From: Leptotrichia sp. oral taxon 847
Lineage (GTDB): Bacteria > Fusobacteriota > Fusobacteriia > Fusobacteriales > Leptotrichiaceae
NCBI RefSeq assembly: GCF_001553645.1
Contig: NZ_CP014231.1
Location: forward strand, 744,001-808,000
DNA: 64,000 nt
Direction: 5' to 3'
The position numbers were made by a program, and so were the translations under genes. Under the pieces are notes generated by a model. The model did no database searches, was not told where the DNA came from, and saw only the letters and a program-made list of their open reading frames with translations. Each line of letters begins with the position of its first letter. Position 1 is the first letter of the stretch. Positions 1 to 7,949 of the stretch are shown piece after piece.

Positions 1-498
1 AAATTCACTTAAAATAGCTTCATATTTCTTTATCGCTACATAAAAATTTACAGGCTCACCAAACCAATGTGTTATTTGATAAAAAAAATGTCTTACATTC
101 CAGTATTGTTCCTTTTTATCTGCTTTATTTTCTAAATTTTCAATTATTTCCTCAACAGTAAATTCTGTTTGCAATTTAATAAATTCAGAAATTTTATCGT
201 AACCAGTTTTTGTTTCATTTTGTTTTATCAGCTTTTCGTATTTTCTATTTTTTTTGAAAACAATATTCAATTTTTCCAATTTTTTTCTAATATTATCATC
301 TTTTTTCTCAGATGAACCACTTTCATAATATTGCAATAATTTTTTCTTTATTATTTCATTCAAATCATTATTTTTATCATTATCAATAAAAAATGTATCA
401 ATATATATTGCCGTATATTCAGGACAAACCTTCATCCCATTATTCCAACACACTGAGACACCTTCAATAAACCCTTCAATGTAATCTCTATTCTTCAT
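1..498 (-). CDS. Unknown protein, C-terminus cut by window edge
   Basis: An open frame on the minus strand starts at an ATG at 498 and runs off the left edge, giving at least 166 residues. I do not recognise the family. The visible part is acidic and lysine-rich, begins MKNRDYIEGFIEGVSVCWNN, and has a central charged, probably helical stretch followed by an aromatic segment (WNVRHFFYQITHWFGEP). No signal peptide or membrane segment is seen. It lies just upstream of the window edge in a series of small same-strand genes (520-2462) of immunity-protein-like size. I infer that it belongs to that accessory cluster; no function is assigned. Confidence 0.55.
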   Translation of the reverse strand, partial: MKNRDYIEGFIEGVSVCWNNGMKVCPEYTAIYIDTFFIDNDKNNDLNEIIKKKLLQYYESGSSEKKDDNIRKKLEKLNIVFKKNRKYEKLIKQNETKTGYDKISEFIKLQTEFTVEEIIENLENKADKKEQYWNVRHFFYQITHWFGEPVNFYVAIKKYEAILSEF

Positions 499-519
499 TG
501 TGATAATTCCTTTTCAAAA

Positions 520-1017
520 TTATGATTTTTTATAAATATTTGTCAAATCGTCAAAAACAACTTTCTCATAAATCTCAGCATCAGTTATAAACATATATCC
601 ATCAAAAAATACTTCATCATAAGCCCACACACTAAATTGACTAATAGAATATGGCATTATTTCATCAATTATTAAATTTTGAAAGAAAAAGTTTTCTGTA
701 ATAATTCCATTTCTAGCATTTTCTACATCGTATTTAGTTAAGCTATTTTCCAATTTTTGAATAACCTTCTCCAATGGAACAGACAATTTATTCTCTTTTA
801 AACGGCTGTTCGCCATACCTAAATATTTTTTTACAATGCTATTTTTTATTTTGACATCCCATTCTTTTACATTATCAAGAATAAGAGACATCTGTTTTTC
901 CAATTCCTTATTATAAATTTCAGCTTCTTCCATTGATACATGCACTTTTTTCCCAAGCCAATTAACTTCAAAGTCCTCAATTTCGCCATTATCATTTACA
1001 TTAAACGCTATCTTCAT
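520..1017 (-). CDS. Unknown 165-residue protein in immunity-like gene cluster
   Basis: A complete ORF of 165 residues. It begins MKIAFNVNDNGEIEDF, has a helical lysine/glutamate-rich middle and a more hydrophobic C-terminal third with SQFSVWAYDEVFFDGY. The aromatic/acidic surface and small size resemble the DUF2262/DUF6985 kind of proteins found among polymorphic-toxin immunity genes, but I cannot confirm a family. It lacks a signal peptide. It sits 21 bp upstream of the partial gene at 498 and 22 bp downstream of the gene ending at 1040, all on one strand, so co-transcription is likely. Confidence 0.6.
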   Translation of the reverse strand: MKIAFNVNDNGEIEDFEVNWLGKKVHVSMEEAEIYNKELEKQMSLILDNVKEWDVKIKNSIVKKYLGMANSRLKENKLSVPLEKVIQKLENSLTKYDVENARNGIITENFFFQNLIIDEIMPYSISQFSVWAYDEVFFDGYMFITDAEIYEKVVFDDLTNIYKKS

Positions 1018-1039
1018 TTTCCCTCATTTCTATTCTTAC

Positions 1040-1498
1040 CTAGAATGAATCCCAGAAAATATCATCTCCGTTTTCCTCAATATACTTATAAATTTTATCT
1101 TCATTTTCAATCAAATCCTCAACTATTTCAGCCACTTTCCGTATTTTTTCCCAGTTTTCCTCAGTATTACCAATATAACGTCCGACATATCCACCTGCTT
1201 CAGGATCAGAATCATAATTTTCATAAAGTTCCGGATAATTAGTCTCCAAATAACTTTCAATTAAAGCCGCCCATCCATAGCCGTTTAAATAAGCTTCTTC
1301 ATTAATCTCAGATACTTTTTCAAAAATTTCATCAAATTTTTTATCATTATTCATTAGGCAAAAGGCTACTTGATTGTTAATATCATTCTTTATTTCCTGT
1401 ATTTCTTCTTCTGAAAGTTCCATTCCACTTTTTTTCAAACTTTCAATATATTCCTCAAACCCTTTGTAATCTTGCTCATCAACTGCTACATATTTCAT
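1040..1498 (-). CDS. Immunity protein, Imm51-like
   Basis: A 152-residue acidic cytosolic protein with no signal peptide. The central segment NGYGWAALIESYLETNYPEL followed by DPEAGGYVGRY matches what I recall of the Imm51 pattern (a Gly-Trp-Ala core, then a Pro-Glu-Leu and an acidic-Pro-Glu-Ala-Gly turn). Imm51 proteins are predicted antidotes to polymorphic toxins delivered by contact-dependent systems. The ATG at 1498 is preceded by GGAG. No toxin gene is visible next to it, so if the assignment is right this is an orphan immunity gene. The family call comes from memory of the motif and was not searched. Confidence 0.5.
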   Translation of the reverse strand: MKYVAVDEQDYKGFEEYIESLKKSGMELSEEEIQEIKNDINNQVAFCLMNNDKKFDEIFEKVSEINEEAYLNGYGWAALIESYLETNYPELYENYDSDPEAGGYVGRYIGNTEENWEKIRKVAEIVEDLIENEDKIYKYIEENGDDIFWDSF

Positions 1499-1775
1499 AA
1501 ATTTCTCCTTCTTTTCTTCATTTTATTTTTAACCAATCTCCAAAACCGCCATGTATGATAAATGTTCATTCCTATAAATCATTATTTTTAATAGAATATA
1601 TAAATATGTGTAATATTCATATAAATACGTACTTTATAATTTTATTTATCATATTTTTTATAATTTTTAGGCATTACATTATTTTGAAAATAATAAAAAT
1701 TAAATTTTACACTATTAAAATTTGTATTTTCATAATTAATTATTACTTTTTTATCTATTTTAAAAACAATTAATT

Positions 1776-2462
1776 TTAAGATTTTTTATAATATTTCTCT
1801 GCAATATCTGTTACATCTATGCTTACATCTAGTTCTGTATTCAAATATATTTTATCATCCTTTTTCAAAAATGCTTCCCAAATTTTCCCTGTATTCAAAT
1901 AAACCATAACAATTTCAAAATCATTTTTTAAAATTGTTACTATTTCTCTATTTTTTAATTCCGATATTTCTTTAAAAAAATTTTCAATATTATCATCTAA
2001 TTTATCTATATCAACAAAATATATATCATAAAATAATTGTTTTTTATATTCTTCAAATGTATCAAAATATCCTTTAAAATTACTCAATCCTAACCACTGT
2101 AACAAAATATCTAAACAAGAAATTTCATCTATTAAACTTATTTCTTCTTTAGACATCAACCTCAATAACTGCTGTTCAGTAAATTTTAAAGGTAAATATT
2201 TATAATCGTACTGATAAATTTTTTCTCGATATGGAACCATCAAAAAATTATTCTCAAATTTTACTATACCTGTATCACATTTATTTTTTATATCTCCATA
2301 ATTAAATTCAAACACAAACTTATATCGTACTTCTTCATTATAAGAAATTAATTCATACCAATATCCATAATAAACAATTTCATTATTTTTCATAATTTGA
2401 AGATAATCCTCGTAACAACTATCATAATAATTTTCATCCCAAGTAATTATACTTACATCCAT
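1776..2462 (-). CDS. Unknown 228-residue acidic protein
   Basis: A complete ORF of 228 residues, rich in Tyr, Asp and Glu, starting MDVSIITWDENYYDSCYEDY. It has no signal peptide, no membrane segment and no catalytic motif that I recognise. A predicted helical segment (FTEQQLLRLMSKEEISL) separates an aromatic beta-rich N-terminal half from an acidic C-terminal half. Its size, composition and position next to the Imm51-like gene suggest another immunity or accessory protein, but that is context only. The 277 bp between this gene and 1498 is extremely AT-rich and shows nothing I can name. Confidence 0.6.
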   Translation of the reverse strand: MDVSIITWDENYYDSCYEDYLQIMKNNEIVYYGYWYELISYNEEVRYKFVFEFNYGDIKNKCDTGIVKFENNFLMVPYREKIYQYDYKYLPLKFTEQQLLRLMSKEEISLIDEISCLDILLQWLGLSNFKGYFDTFEEYKKQLFYDIYFVDIDKLDDNIENFFKEISELKNREIVTILKNDFEIVMVYLNTGKIWEAFLKKDDKIYLNTELDVSIDVTDIAEKYYKKS

Positions 2463-2543
2463 TTTATCTCATCCTGTTTATATTAATTTATTCTTGAATT
2501 ATCATAATTTTTTATAATTCTTAAATATTTAAAAATTTAAATT

Positions 2544-2837
2544 TTATTTCTTCCTATACTTTCTCCCTTTCTTCTCTCCAATCGCCTCCAAAATCCCATT
2601 TTTCACAAGTTTATTCAAAAATCTTCTTGCCGTAGAATCCGAAACATTCAAAATTTTTTAAGCCTCACTATTGTCAATATAATTATTTTTCTCAAAATAC
2701 ACTTCCAGTATTTTCAGTCTTCGTAGCTCTTTATCAGTCATTTTATCAGTCAAAATATCAGTCATTTTTAAGTCTTTTTTTTCTTTTTTCACAATATTTC
2801 TAATTTTTTCTATTATATACAATAGTAAATTTAACAA
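2544..2837 (-). pseudogene. Winged-helix C-terminal remnant with in-frame stop
   Basis: Reading leftwards from 2837, the frame encodes EKIRNIVKKEKKD, then MTDILTDKMTDKELRRLKIL, a TAA stop at 2658-2660, and then KILNVSDSTARRFLNKLVKN followed by GILEAIGEKKGRKY to a stop at 2544. The two halves together form a winged helix-turn-helix of the kind found at the C-terminus of AlbA/AAA_4-type ATP-binding (Schlafen-like) regulators and some Fic proteins. No N-terminal ATPase domain is upstream; another stop lies at 2838-2840. So this is a decayed tail whose recognition helix is separated from the rest by the stop. Confidence 0.7.
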
Positions 2838-2915
2838 CTATTCTTCTTTTTTATAATCATTCATTGATATTCTTGCTGGTATTTCAAGACAATATTTTTC
2901 TTCCATCAACAAAAA

Positions 2916-2990
2916 TTACAACGAAAAAATGTTCTTATCACACACTTTTTACAACGAAAAATGCAAATATATTGCAAAAATTACAACGAT
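2916..2990. repeat. Three spaced TTACAACGA iterons
   Basis: The word TTACAACGA occurs at 2916, 2949 and 2981. The first two copies extend to TTACAACGAAAAA(A)ATG. The starts are 33 and 32 bp apart, close to three helical turns, so a protein could bind all three on the same DNA face. They lie directly upstream of the winged-helix remnant (minus strand) and may be its old operator. The rest of 2838-3118 is AT-rich with no gene. Confidence 0.5.
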
Positions 2991-3118
2991 ACTTTATCAT
3001 TTTTAAATTTATTAAAAGCCATACAAACACCTTTATTTCATTAAATAATAGCTTTAACAACTCTATTATGATAGAAAATATTTCTTACTTGAAAATTTTG
3101 TTTCCGCATAACTTATTT

Positions 3119-3472
3119 TTAAACCTTATTTATAGTATTATTATCAATCAATTCCAAATATTCATTTCCCCAATCGCATAAAGTTTTTAATACAGGCTCA
3201 ATAGAACTGCCTATTTCAGTCAGAGAATATTCAACTTTTGGAGGAATTTCAGGATAAATAGTTCTTTTTATCATTCTTTTATCTTCAAGTTCTCTCAATT
3301 GCTCTGTCAAAGTTTTCGTAGTAATATTTCCCAGGTTTCTTTGCAATTCATTAAATCTGACTACTTTTTTAATATACAAATTCCATAAAATCCTTAATTT
3401 CCATTTTCCACTGAGTATGTTTATTCCTAACTCCATTGGACAAGCGTTTGAAACTGCTTCTGTTTTTGACAT
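3119..3472 (-). CDS. HxlR-family transcriptional regulator
   Basis: A 117-residue protein with the HxlR layout: an N-terminal Cys (NACPMELGINILSGKWKLRI), the winged helix containing RFNELQRNLGNITTKTLTEQ and LRELEDKRMIKRTIYPEIPP, then VEYSLTEIGSSIEPVL and a C-terminal helix. This is the full family length. HxlR members are dimeric DNA-binding regulators, several of which sense electrophiles or disulfide stress through the N-terminal Cys (YodB, HypR). It is divergent from the amidohydrolase at 3605, and two palindromes lie in the shared promoter region. I infer that it regulates itself and that gene. Confidence 0.9.
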   Translation of the reverse strand: MSKTEAVSNACPMELGINILSGKWKLRILWNLYIKKVVRFNELQRNLGNITTKTLTEQLRELEDKRMIKRTIYPEIPPKVEYSLTEIGSSIEPVLKTLCDWGNEYLELIDNNTINKV

Positions 3473-3489
3473 ATTTTTCCTTCCTTTAA

Positions 3490-3513
3490 TAAAGTATCAA
3501 AAAAGATACTTTA
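3490..3513. promoter_or_regulatory. Perfect palindrome, probable HxlR operator
   Basis: TAAAGTATC, a 6-A spacer, then GATACTTTA forms perfect 9-bp inverted arms immediately upstream of the HxlR gene start at 3472. The position suits an autoregulatory operator. Its GTATC/GATAC cores resemble the short inverted half-sites of YodB/HxlR-type regulators in general form only. Confidence 0.6.
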
Positions 3514-3530
3514 TATCAAAAATGTGCGTA

Positions 3531-3561
3531 CTTGTATTGATTACAAGAGGTATGTTATACT
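3531..3561 (+). promoter_or_regulatory. Amidohydrolase promoter overlapped by a second palindrome
   Basis: CTTGTA-TTGAT-TACAAG (3531-3547) is a perfect 6-bp inverted repeat that overlaps a candidate -35 (TTGTAT). An 18-bp spacer follows, then TATACT as the -10. The gene at 3605 starts downstream with AAAGGATG as ribosome-binding site. A repressor bound at the palindrome would block this promoter, which fits the divergent HxlR gene. Confidence 0.55.
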
Positions 3562-3604
3562 TTATTATATCAAAAATAATAAAAATATGAAAGGATGAGA
3601 CGAC

Positions 3605-4405
3605 ATGATAATAGATAGCCACGAACATTTAATGTTGCCAACAGAATTACAAATTGAACAAATGAATAAAGCAGGAGTCGACAAGGCAATACTTTTTACA
3701 ACGACTCCACATCCTGAAAAAGCTAAAACATTGACTGAATTTAAAAATGAGATGTCAATTTTATTTAAAATTTTAGGTGGAGAAAATTCTCTTGAAAATA
3801 ATAAAAAAAGATTTAAAAAGGATATTTCTGATTTAATGAAAGTGATAAATAATTATCCTGATAAATTTTATGGCTTTGGAACAGTTCCACTTGGATTATC
3901 CCTTGAAGAAACTCAAATTTGGATAAAACAATATATTATTGACAATGGATTAAAAGGCATTGGCGAATTTACACCTGGAAATGATGAACAAGTAAGCCAA
4001 TTAGAAACAATTTTTAAAGCACTAAAACAATATGAAAACTTTCCCATATGGGTTCACACTTTTAATCCAGTCACTCTAAACGGTATAAAAATTCTCGAAA
4101 ATCTCACAAGAAAATATTCCAAAACACCAGTAATTTTTGGGCATATGGGAGGTTATAACTGGATGGAAGTAACAGATTTTGTAAAAAATACGCCAAATGC
4201 CTACATTGATTTATCCGCTGCTTTTTCTACACTCGCATTAAAAATGATAATAACAGAAGTTCCTGAAAAATGTCTATTTAGTTCTGACGCTCCTTACGGT
4301 GATTCATTTTTAAATAAACAAGCAATAGAATATTTAAGCCCATCTAAAAAAATATCAGATAAAATACTTGGAGAGAATATCATAAAATTATTAGAATTAA
4401 AATAA
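3605..4405 (+). CDS. Amidohydrolase-family metal-dependent hydrolase
   Basis: A 266-residue cytosolic protein of the amidohydrolase-2 (PF04909) TIM-barrel type. The N-terminal metal motif reads DSHEHL, a variant of the usual D-x-H-x-H. Later metal/active-site segments are WVHTFNP, FGHMGGYNW and SSDAPYG, the last carrying the conserved Asp. Family members hydrolyse or decarboxylate ring or lactone substrates; the substrate here cannot be read from sequence. It is slightly shorter than the typical 280-300 residues. It is divergent from, and probably controlled by, the HxlR regulator, which would fit a detoxification role. That last point is inference. Confidence 0.85.
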   Translation: MIIDSHEHLMLPTELQIEQMNKAGVDKAILFTTTPHPEKAKTLTEFKNEMSILFKILGGENSLENNKKRFKKDISDLMKVINNYPDKFYGFGTVPLGLSLEETQIWIKQYIIDNGLKGIGEFTPGNDEQVSQLETIFKALKQYENFPIWVHTFNPVTLNGIKILENLTRKYSKTPVIFGHMGGYNWMEVTDFVKNTPNAYIDLSAAFSTLALKMIITEVPEKCLFSSDAPYGDSFLNKQAIEYLSPSKKISDKILGENIIKLLELK

Positions 4406-4547
4406 ATATATTTTTTGATTTTTTTTAGCAGGGATATTCTCGCCATGCCCCTATTAATCTTCGAAATTTTTCTACACTGACCAAAAACTCCCTTCTGATT
4501 TAAAATAAAAAGTTTTTTAAAATTTAAATAGGGGTATAAAGATTAAG

Positions 4548-4694
4548 CTGTGTCTGAAAACTCAAAATCTATGTTATTTTTAATATTTTTTGATTTTAGA
4601 AATTGTACAAAGTACGATAAAATCAGTATTTATTATTTTTGAATTTAGAAAAATTTGTTAAAAATTCATCATTTTGAGAGTTTTAAGACATGCC
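4548..4694. mobile_element. Short inverted-repeat element (MITE-like)
   Basis: CTGTGTCTGAAAACTCAAAAT at 4548 is mirrored by CATTTTGAGAGTTTTAAGACATG ending near 4692, giving imperfect inverted ends of about 20 bp around 100 bp of AT-rich DNA without an ORF. This is the form of a non-autonomous transposon remnant. The rest of the 4406-4730 gap shows no gene; a GC-richer patch (AGGGATATTCTCGCCATGCC) lies at about 4431-4450. Confidence 0.45.
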
Positions 4695-4730
4695 CTAATT
4701 CAAAAAATTTCAAAATCATTTCCAATAAAT

Positions 4731-5462
4731 TTATTCCACCTCAAAAACCGCCATATACGGCAAATGATCCGACAATTTCGTCCAATCCCTCGAATCATCA
4801 TTAATATAAAAACTCTTTTTTACTTTGTAATCCGTCCCCTTTTTGACCATTACATAATCAATTCTAGATGTTTCAAGCTCCCTATTTTCAGAATTTTTCT
4901 TATTTTCCAAATCTTTACCCTCAAAATAGCTGTCATTCCAATCTTTCCTAATTTTCGCATAATATTCTGTCGTTGGCAAAAGATTAAAATCTCCACACAA
5001 AAACTTCACATCGCCCTTAAATTCCTCAATTGCAGCAAACAAATCAGCCAATTCCTCAGTTTTATTGTCCAAACTGTTATCAAGATGTGTATTTACAACT
5101 AAAATTTTCTTTTTAAATTTTGAAGTATTTAATCTAGCCGCCAAAACTTGCCTTTTTTCCTTGCTTTTTCCAGGTAGCTGATGAATGTAAATATTTTTCA
5201 CATCATACTTTGAAATAAACGCAATTCCAAACTCACCTTTATCAAAATACATCGTTTTCTGAAAATAATGATAATGATAACCCAATTCTTGTGCCATTTC
5301 CTGTACAACATTCCGAAATTTACTTCTTTTTGTATTTCTATCGACTTCCTGAAGTCCGATAAAATCTGGATTATACTTTTTTAAGCTCCGAGCAAGTTCC
5401 CTTCCATTAGTGAGTCTTGCCCCGAAAATATTGTATGTTATAAGTCTAAATTCTATTTTTTT
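4731..5462 (-). pseudogene. Endonuclease/exonuclease/phosphatase (EEP) gene lacking a start codon
   Basis: The coding frame runs from about 5462 to the stop at 4731 and keeps all EEP-fold landmarks: ITYNIFGARL, FIGLQEVDR, NTHLDNSLD, CGDFNLLP and LSDHLPYMAVFE. EEP enzymes are Mg-dependent nucleases or phosphodiesterases. The first ATG in frame (5297) lies after the metal-binding Asn and Glu, so a protein begun there would be inactive. Upstream of ITYNIF the frame has no ATG, GTG or TTG. A TTG in another frame at about 5475 could be joined by removing one base from an A6 run (5464-5469). So the gene is 5'-truncated, frameshifted, or uses an unusual start. Confidence 0.75.
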
Positions 5463-5492
5463 ATTTTTTCTGTGTAAACAATTGATTTATTA

Positions 5493-5996
5493 TTAATTAA
5501 TCCATCCCCATTCATCTTCAGTCAAATTTTCATAACTTCGATTTTTATCTTTCCCATCTCCATTAGGAAGCACTTCAAATGTATTATAATCCGCACCTTC
5601 TAAAATTTTTCCCTTAAAATAAATATTTTTATCATCTTTTATAAACCAGTCATTCAAAACTTCTACTTTATCTTTATTAATTCCATTTATTTCTTTAATA
5701 GTATAACATGAATAAAAACATCTTATTGGTTCATTTTTTATATAATATACATTGTATTTATCTTTTCCATATAATGTAGCATATATTATTCCATTTGGCA
5801 AAAATTCAAATGTTTCAGGATTTTTAATTTTTCCTAATAATGGAGAAGGATCTATTACTTCATTCCCGCTATAAACATGATTTTTATCCTTTGCATAATC
5901 TTCATTTAAAACTTTAAAACTCATAATATCAGCATTTTCTATTTTTTTATCCCGATAATAAATTTTATTCTCATTTCTCCAATAATTCCATCCCAA
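5493..5996 (-). CDS. DKNYY-repeat protein, C-terminal fragment
   Basis: 167 residues containing the repeated DKNxxY signature (KDKNHVYSGNEV, KDKYNVYYIKNEP, KDDKNIYFKG, GKDKNRSYENL). This marks the DKNYY family of secreted or lipoprotein repeat proteins, whose function is unknown. Its N-terminus lacks a signal peptide. The ORF at 6017-6244 just upstream on the same strand supplies a signal peptide and the first repeat. One added base in the T6-A-T6 run at 6021-6033 joins the two into one 250-residue reading frame. This part is therefore probably not a separate gene. Confidence 0.7.
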   Translation of the reverse strand: MGWNYWRNENKIYYRDKKIENADIMSFKVLNEDYAKDKNHVYSGNEVIDPSPLLGKIKNPETFEFLPNGIIYATLYGKDKYNVYYIKNEPIRCFYSCYTIKEINGINKDKVEVLNDWFIKDDKNIYFKGKILEGADYNTFEVLPNGDGKDKNRSYENLTEDEWGWIN

Positions 5997-6016
5997 TTTC
6001 TCAAAATTTTTAATTT

Positions 6017-6244
6017 TTAATTTTTTATTTTTTCACCCATATAATAAACATTCTTATCATCTTTCAAAAGATTATCTCCTATCAACTCAGCAGTTTTTGG
6101 ATTTGCCCCTTTTAAAATTTTACTTTCATAATAAACCTTACCTTTATCTATCGAATAATATTCTCCTATAATTTGTGCAACATCCCCAAATTCCACATTT
6201 GATAAAACTAGAAATAACAATATTTTCAAGATATTTTTCTTCAC
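6017..6244 (-). CDS. DKNYY-repeat protein, N-terminal fragment with signal peptide
   Basis: 75 residues. MKKNILKILLFLVLSNVEFG is a signal peptide, followed by KGKVYYESKILKGANPKTAE and KDDKNVYYMGEKIK, the start of a DKNYY repeat array that continues in the downstream ORF (5493-5996). The stop at 6017 arises right after a homopolymeric stretch. Removing the frameshift gives a normally sized exported protein. Either the gene is phase-variable or inactive, or the sequence carries a one-base error. Confidence 0.7.
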   Translation of the reverse strand: MKKNILKILLFLVLSNVEFGDVAQIIGEYYSIDKGKVYYESKILKGANPKTAELIGDNLLKDDKNVYYMGEKIKN

Positions 6245-6314
6245 ATATTCTCCTTTCGATTCAAACTCAAAATTTTATAAATTTCTTTTCAAACAAAAAT
6301 TACAATAAAAAATC

Positions 6315-7028
6315 TCACTCCCAAACATCATCTTTCATATCCGCTTTCCTTATCCCCGAAACAAACCTATTCCCGTCTACAAAAAACCTCAATTTTTTCT
6401 CAGTCCAAACACCTTTATTCGGGACTCCAATTCTCGCAGAAGTACCTATTTTCTTAGGAATTTTAGCATTTTCAAAATCAAGATACAAATATTTTTCATT
6501 TATTTTAGAAATGTCATATTTAATTCCAAAATTTTCATTTTCTAATTTTTCAGAAAAATTTTCAATTTCAAACATATTTTTCTCAATAATCTGAATTTCC
6601 GTCTTATAAAATCTATCGTCAATCCCAAACGCCTTTGTAAATTTTCCTGGACCATTACTCACTAAAATTCCACTTTTTCCACGATTTTCTTCCATTCTTT
6701 CGACATTCAAAATTGGCTCTATTGCTCTAATTAACACACTTTGCGGATTTCCTTCCTCACAAGTTACAATATTTAACATTTTATGAGAGTGTATCGAGTG
6801 AATATAGACAGTTCCAGCCTTTTCAAACAACGCTTCTACTTTTGGAGTCCGTTTTTTCGCGTAACCGTGAGCCGCTCTGTCAAATTCACCCAAATACGCC
6901 TCCGTTTCAACAATATATCCAGCAAATATCTCATTTTCATTCTTTGAAATCAAAATTTTCCCAAGTAACTCCTTTGCTATTGCAACAGTATCTTTTTGAT
7001 AAAATTTCTCTATTTCTTCAAAAGTCAT
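6315..7028 (-). CDS. mpg: DNA-3-methyladenine glycosylase (AAG/Mpg family)
   Basis: A 237-residue base-excision repair enzyme that removes alkylated purines. Visible family features are ELLGKILI, AGYIVETEAYLGEFDRAAHG (active-site Glu in VETEAY), YIHSIHSHKMLNIV, QSVLIRAIEPI, NGPGKFTKAFGI and SARIGV near the end. The length is normal for bacterial members. I start at 7028 because AAAGGAAG precedes that ATG by 7 bp; an in-frame ATG 33 bp upstream has no such site. It stands alone between the DKNYY fragments and the SH3 gene. Confidence 0.92.
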   Translation of the reverse strand: MTFEEIEKFYQKDTVAIAKELLGKILISKNENEIFAGYIVETEAYLGEFDRAAHGYAKKRTPKVEALFEKAGTVYIHSIHSHKMLNIVTCEEGNPQSVLIRAIEPILNVERMEENRGKSGILVSNGPGKFTKAFGIDDRFYKTEIQIIEKNMFEIENFSEKLENENFGIKYDISKINEKYLYLDFENAKIPKKIGTSARIGVPNKGVWTEKKLRFFVDGNRFVSGIRKADMKDDVWE

Positions 7029-7081
7029 TCTTTTACTTCCTTTATTCTTTTGTATTCTCAAATTTCTGTATTTTAAAACTT

Positions 7082-7903
7082 TTAATCAACATATTTTTTC
7101 AACTGGCTTTTATGAATAAAACCTCTATATTCCTTTGTTTTTGAGAGTTTATTACTCTCATCAGGATACTCAACATCAAAAATATAATACCAGTCGCCAG
7201 ATTTTGTAATATATTTTACAATAGTTCCGTTGTCCATTTTTGAAATAATTTTTGAGTCTGTTGTCGGTTTTTCACGCAAATTCGCATATCCATCCTTTGA
7301 ACTCACTTTATATTTTTTCAAATCAAAAGGCTCATTAGGATCTGCAAACTCTTCTTCAGAATCCTTCGATTTTTTCGTTTTTATTTCAGTAATTTTCGAT
7401 TTTGCACCATCAACTCTCTTTAATTCTGTAGCATAAGCGTAAACAGTCGTAAAATCACATTCCGTATACGGCAAAACCTTTTTTATCTTGACTGTCGCTG
7501 GAACTTCAAATTCTCCTTTACGAATTTTTTGCATTTTTTTGTACTCTTCTGGAAAACTTTTCTTCAATGTTTCAGTTATAATTTTCTCATCCTTAGCTGC
7601 TTCCTTTTCATAATCCACATTCACATCTGGATTATTATAGTCAAAATCTCTAAGTCTTAAAACCAGTGGCTTCCCATTCACAATATCCCTATTTTCAGGA
7701 TAAAACAGCATCTCACCATACCCAGTACCCGAGCAAGGCACCTCTGGATCACTTTTATCCCAATCCATCTTAAAAATTCCTCTTAAATTCAAAATTACAC
7801 CGTTATCAGTCAATAAAATTTCTTGAGCATTTGTATTTTTCCCAAAACTAATTACAGAAATTAATAGCAAAAATACAAAAAATAAATAATTTTTAAATTT
7901 CAT
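7082..7903 (-). CDS. Exported protein with C-terminal SH3 domain
   Basis: 273 residues. MKFKNYLFFVFLLLISVISFG is a signal peptide, so the start is the ATG at 7903 with a GAGGTGGG site just upstream. The middle is a mostly beta-rich unknown region (NLRGIFKMDWDKSDPEVPCS). The last 80 residues are a bacterial SH3 (SH3b) domain: DGYANLREKPTTDSKIISKM, VKYITKSGDWYYIF and RGFIHKSQL. Such domains often bind cell-wall or peptide ligands in the periplasm. The frame is open further upstream to 8077 only because a deoC remnant happens to be in phase. Confidence 0.8.
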   Translation of the reverse strand: MKFKNYLFFVFLLLISVISFGKNTNAQEILLTDNGVILNLRGIFKMDWDKSDPEVPCSGTGYGEMLFYPENRDIVNGKPLVLRLRDFDYNNPDVNVDYEKEAAKDEKIITETLKKSFPEEYKKMQKIRKGEFEVPATVKIKKVLPYTECDFTTVYAYATELKRVDGAKSKITEIKTKKSKDSEEEFADPNEPFDLKKYKVSSKDGYANLREKPTTDSKIISKMDNGTIVKYITKSGDWYYIFDVEYPDESNKLSKTKEYRGFIHKSQLKKYVD

Positions 7904-7949
7904 CTTTCCCACCTCTTTTTTATTAAAAAAATACAAATATTTAATATCC

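Noticed and set aside
1555-1773. 72-residue plus-strand ORF rich in Ile and Phe
   Set aside because: It arises from very AT-rich intergenic DNA, has no ribosome-binding site and resembles no protein.
2916-2990. Possible CRISPR array from TTACAACGA repeats
   Set aside because: The repeat unit is only about 9-15 bp, there are three copies, and no cas genes are near; spaced operator-like iterons fit better.
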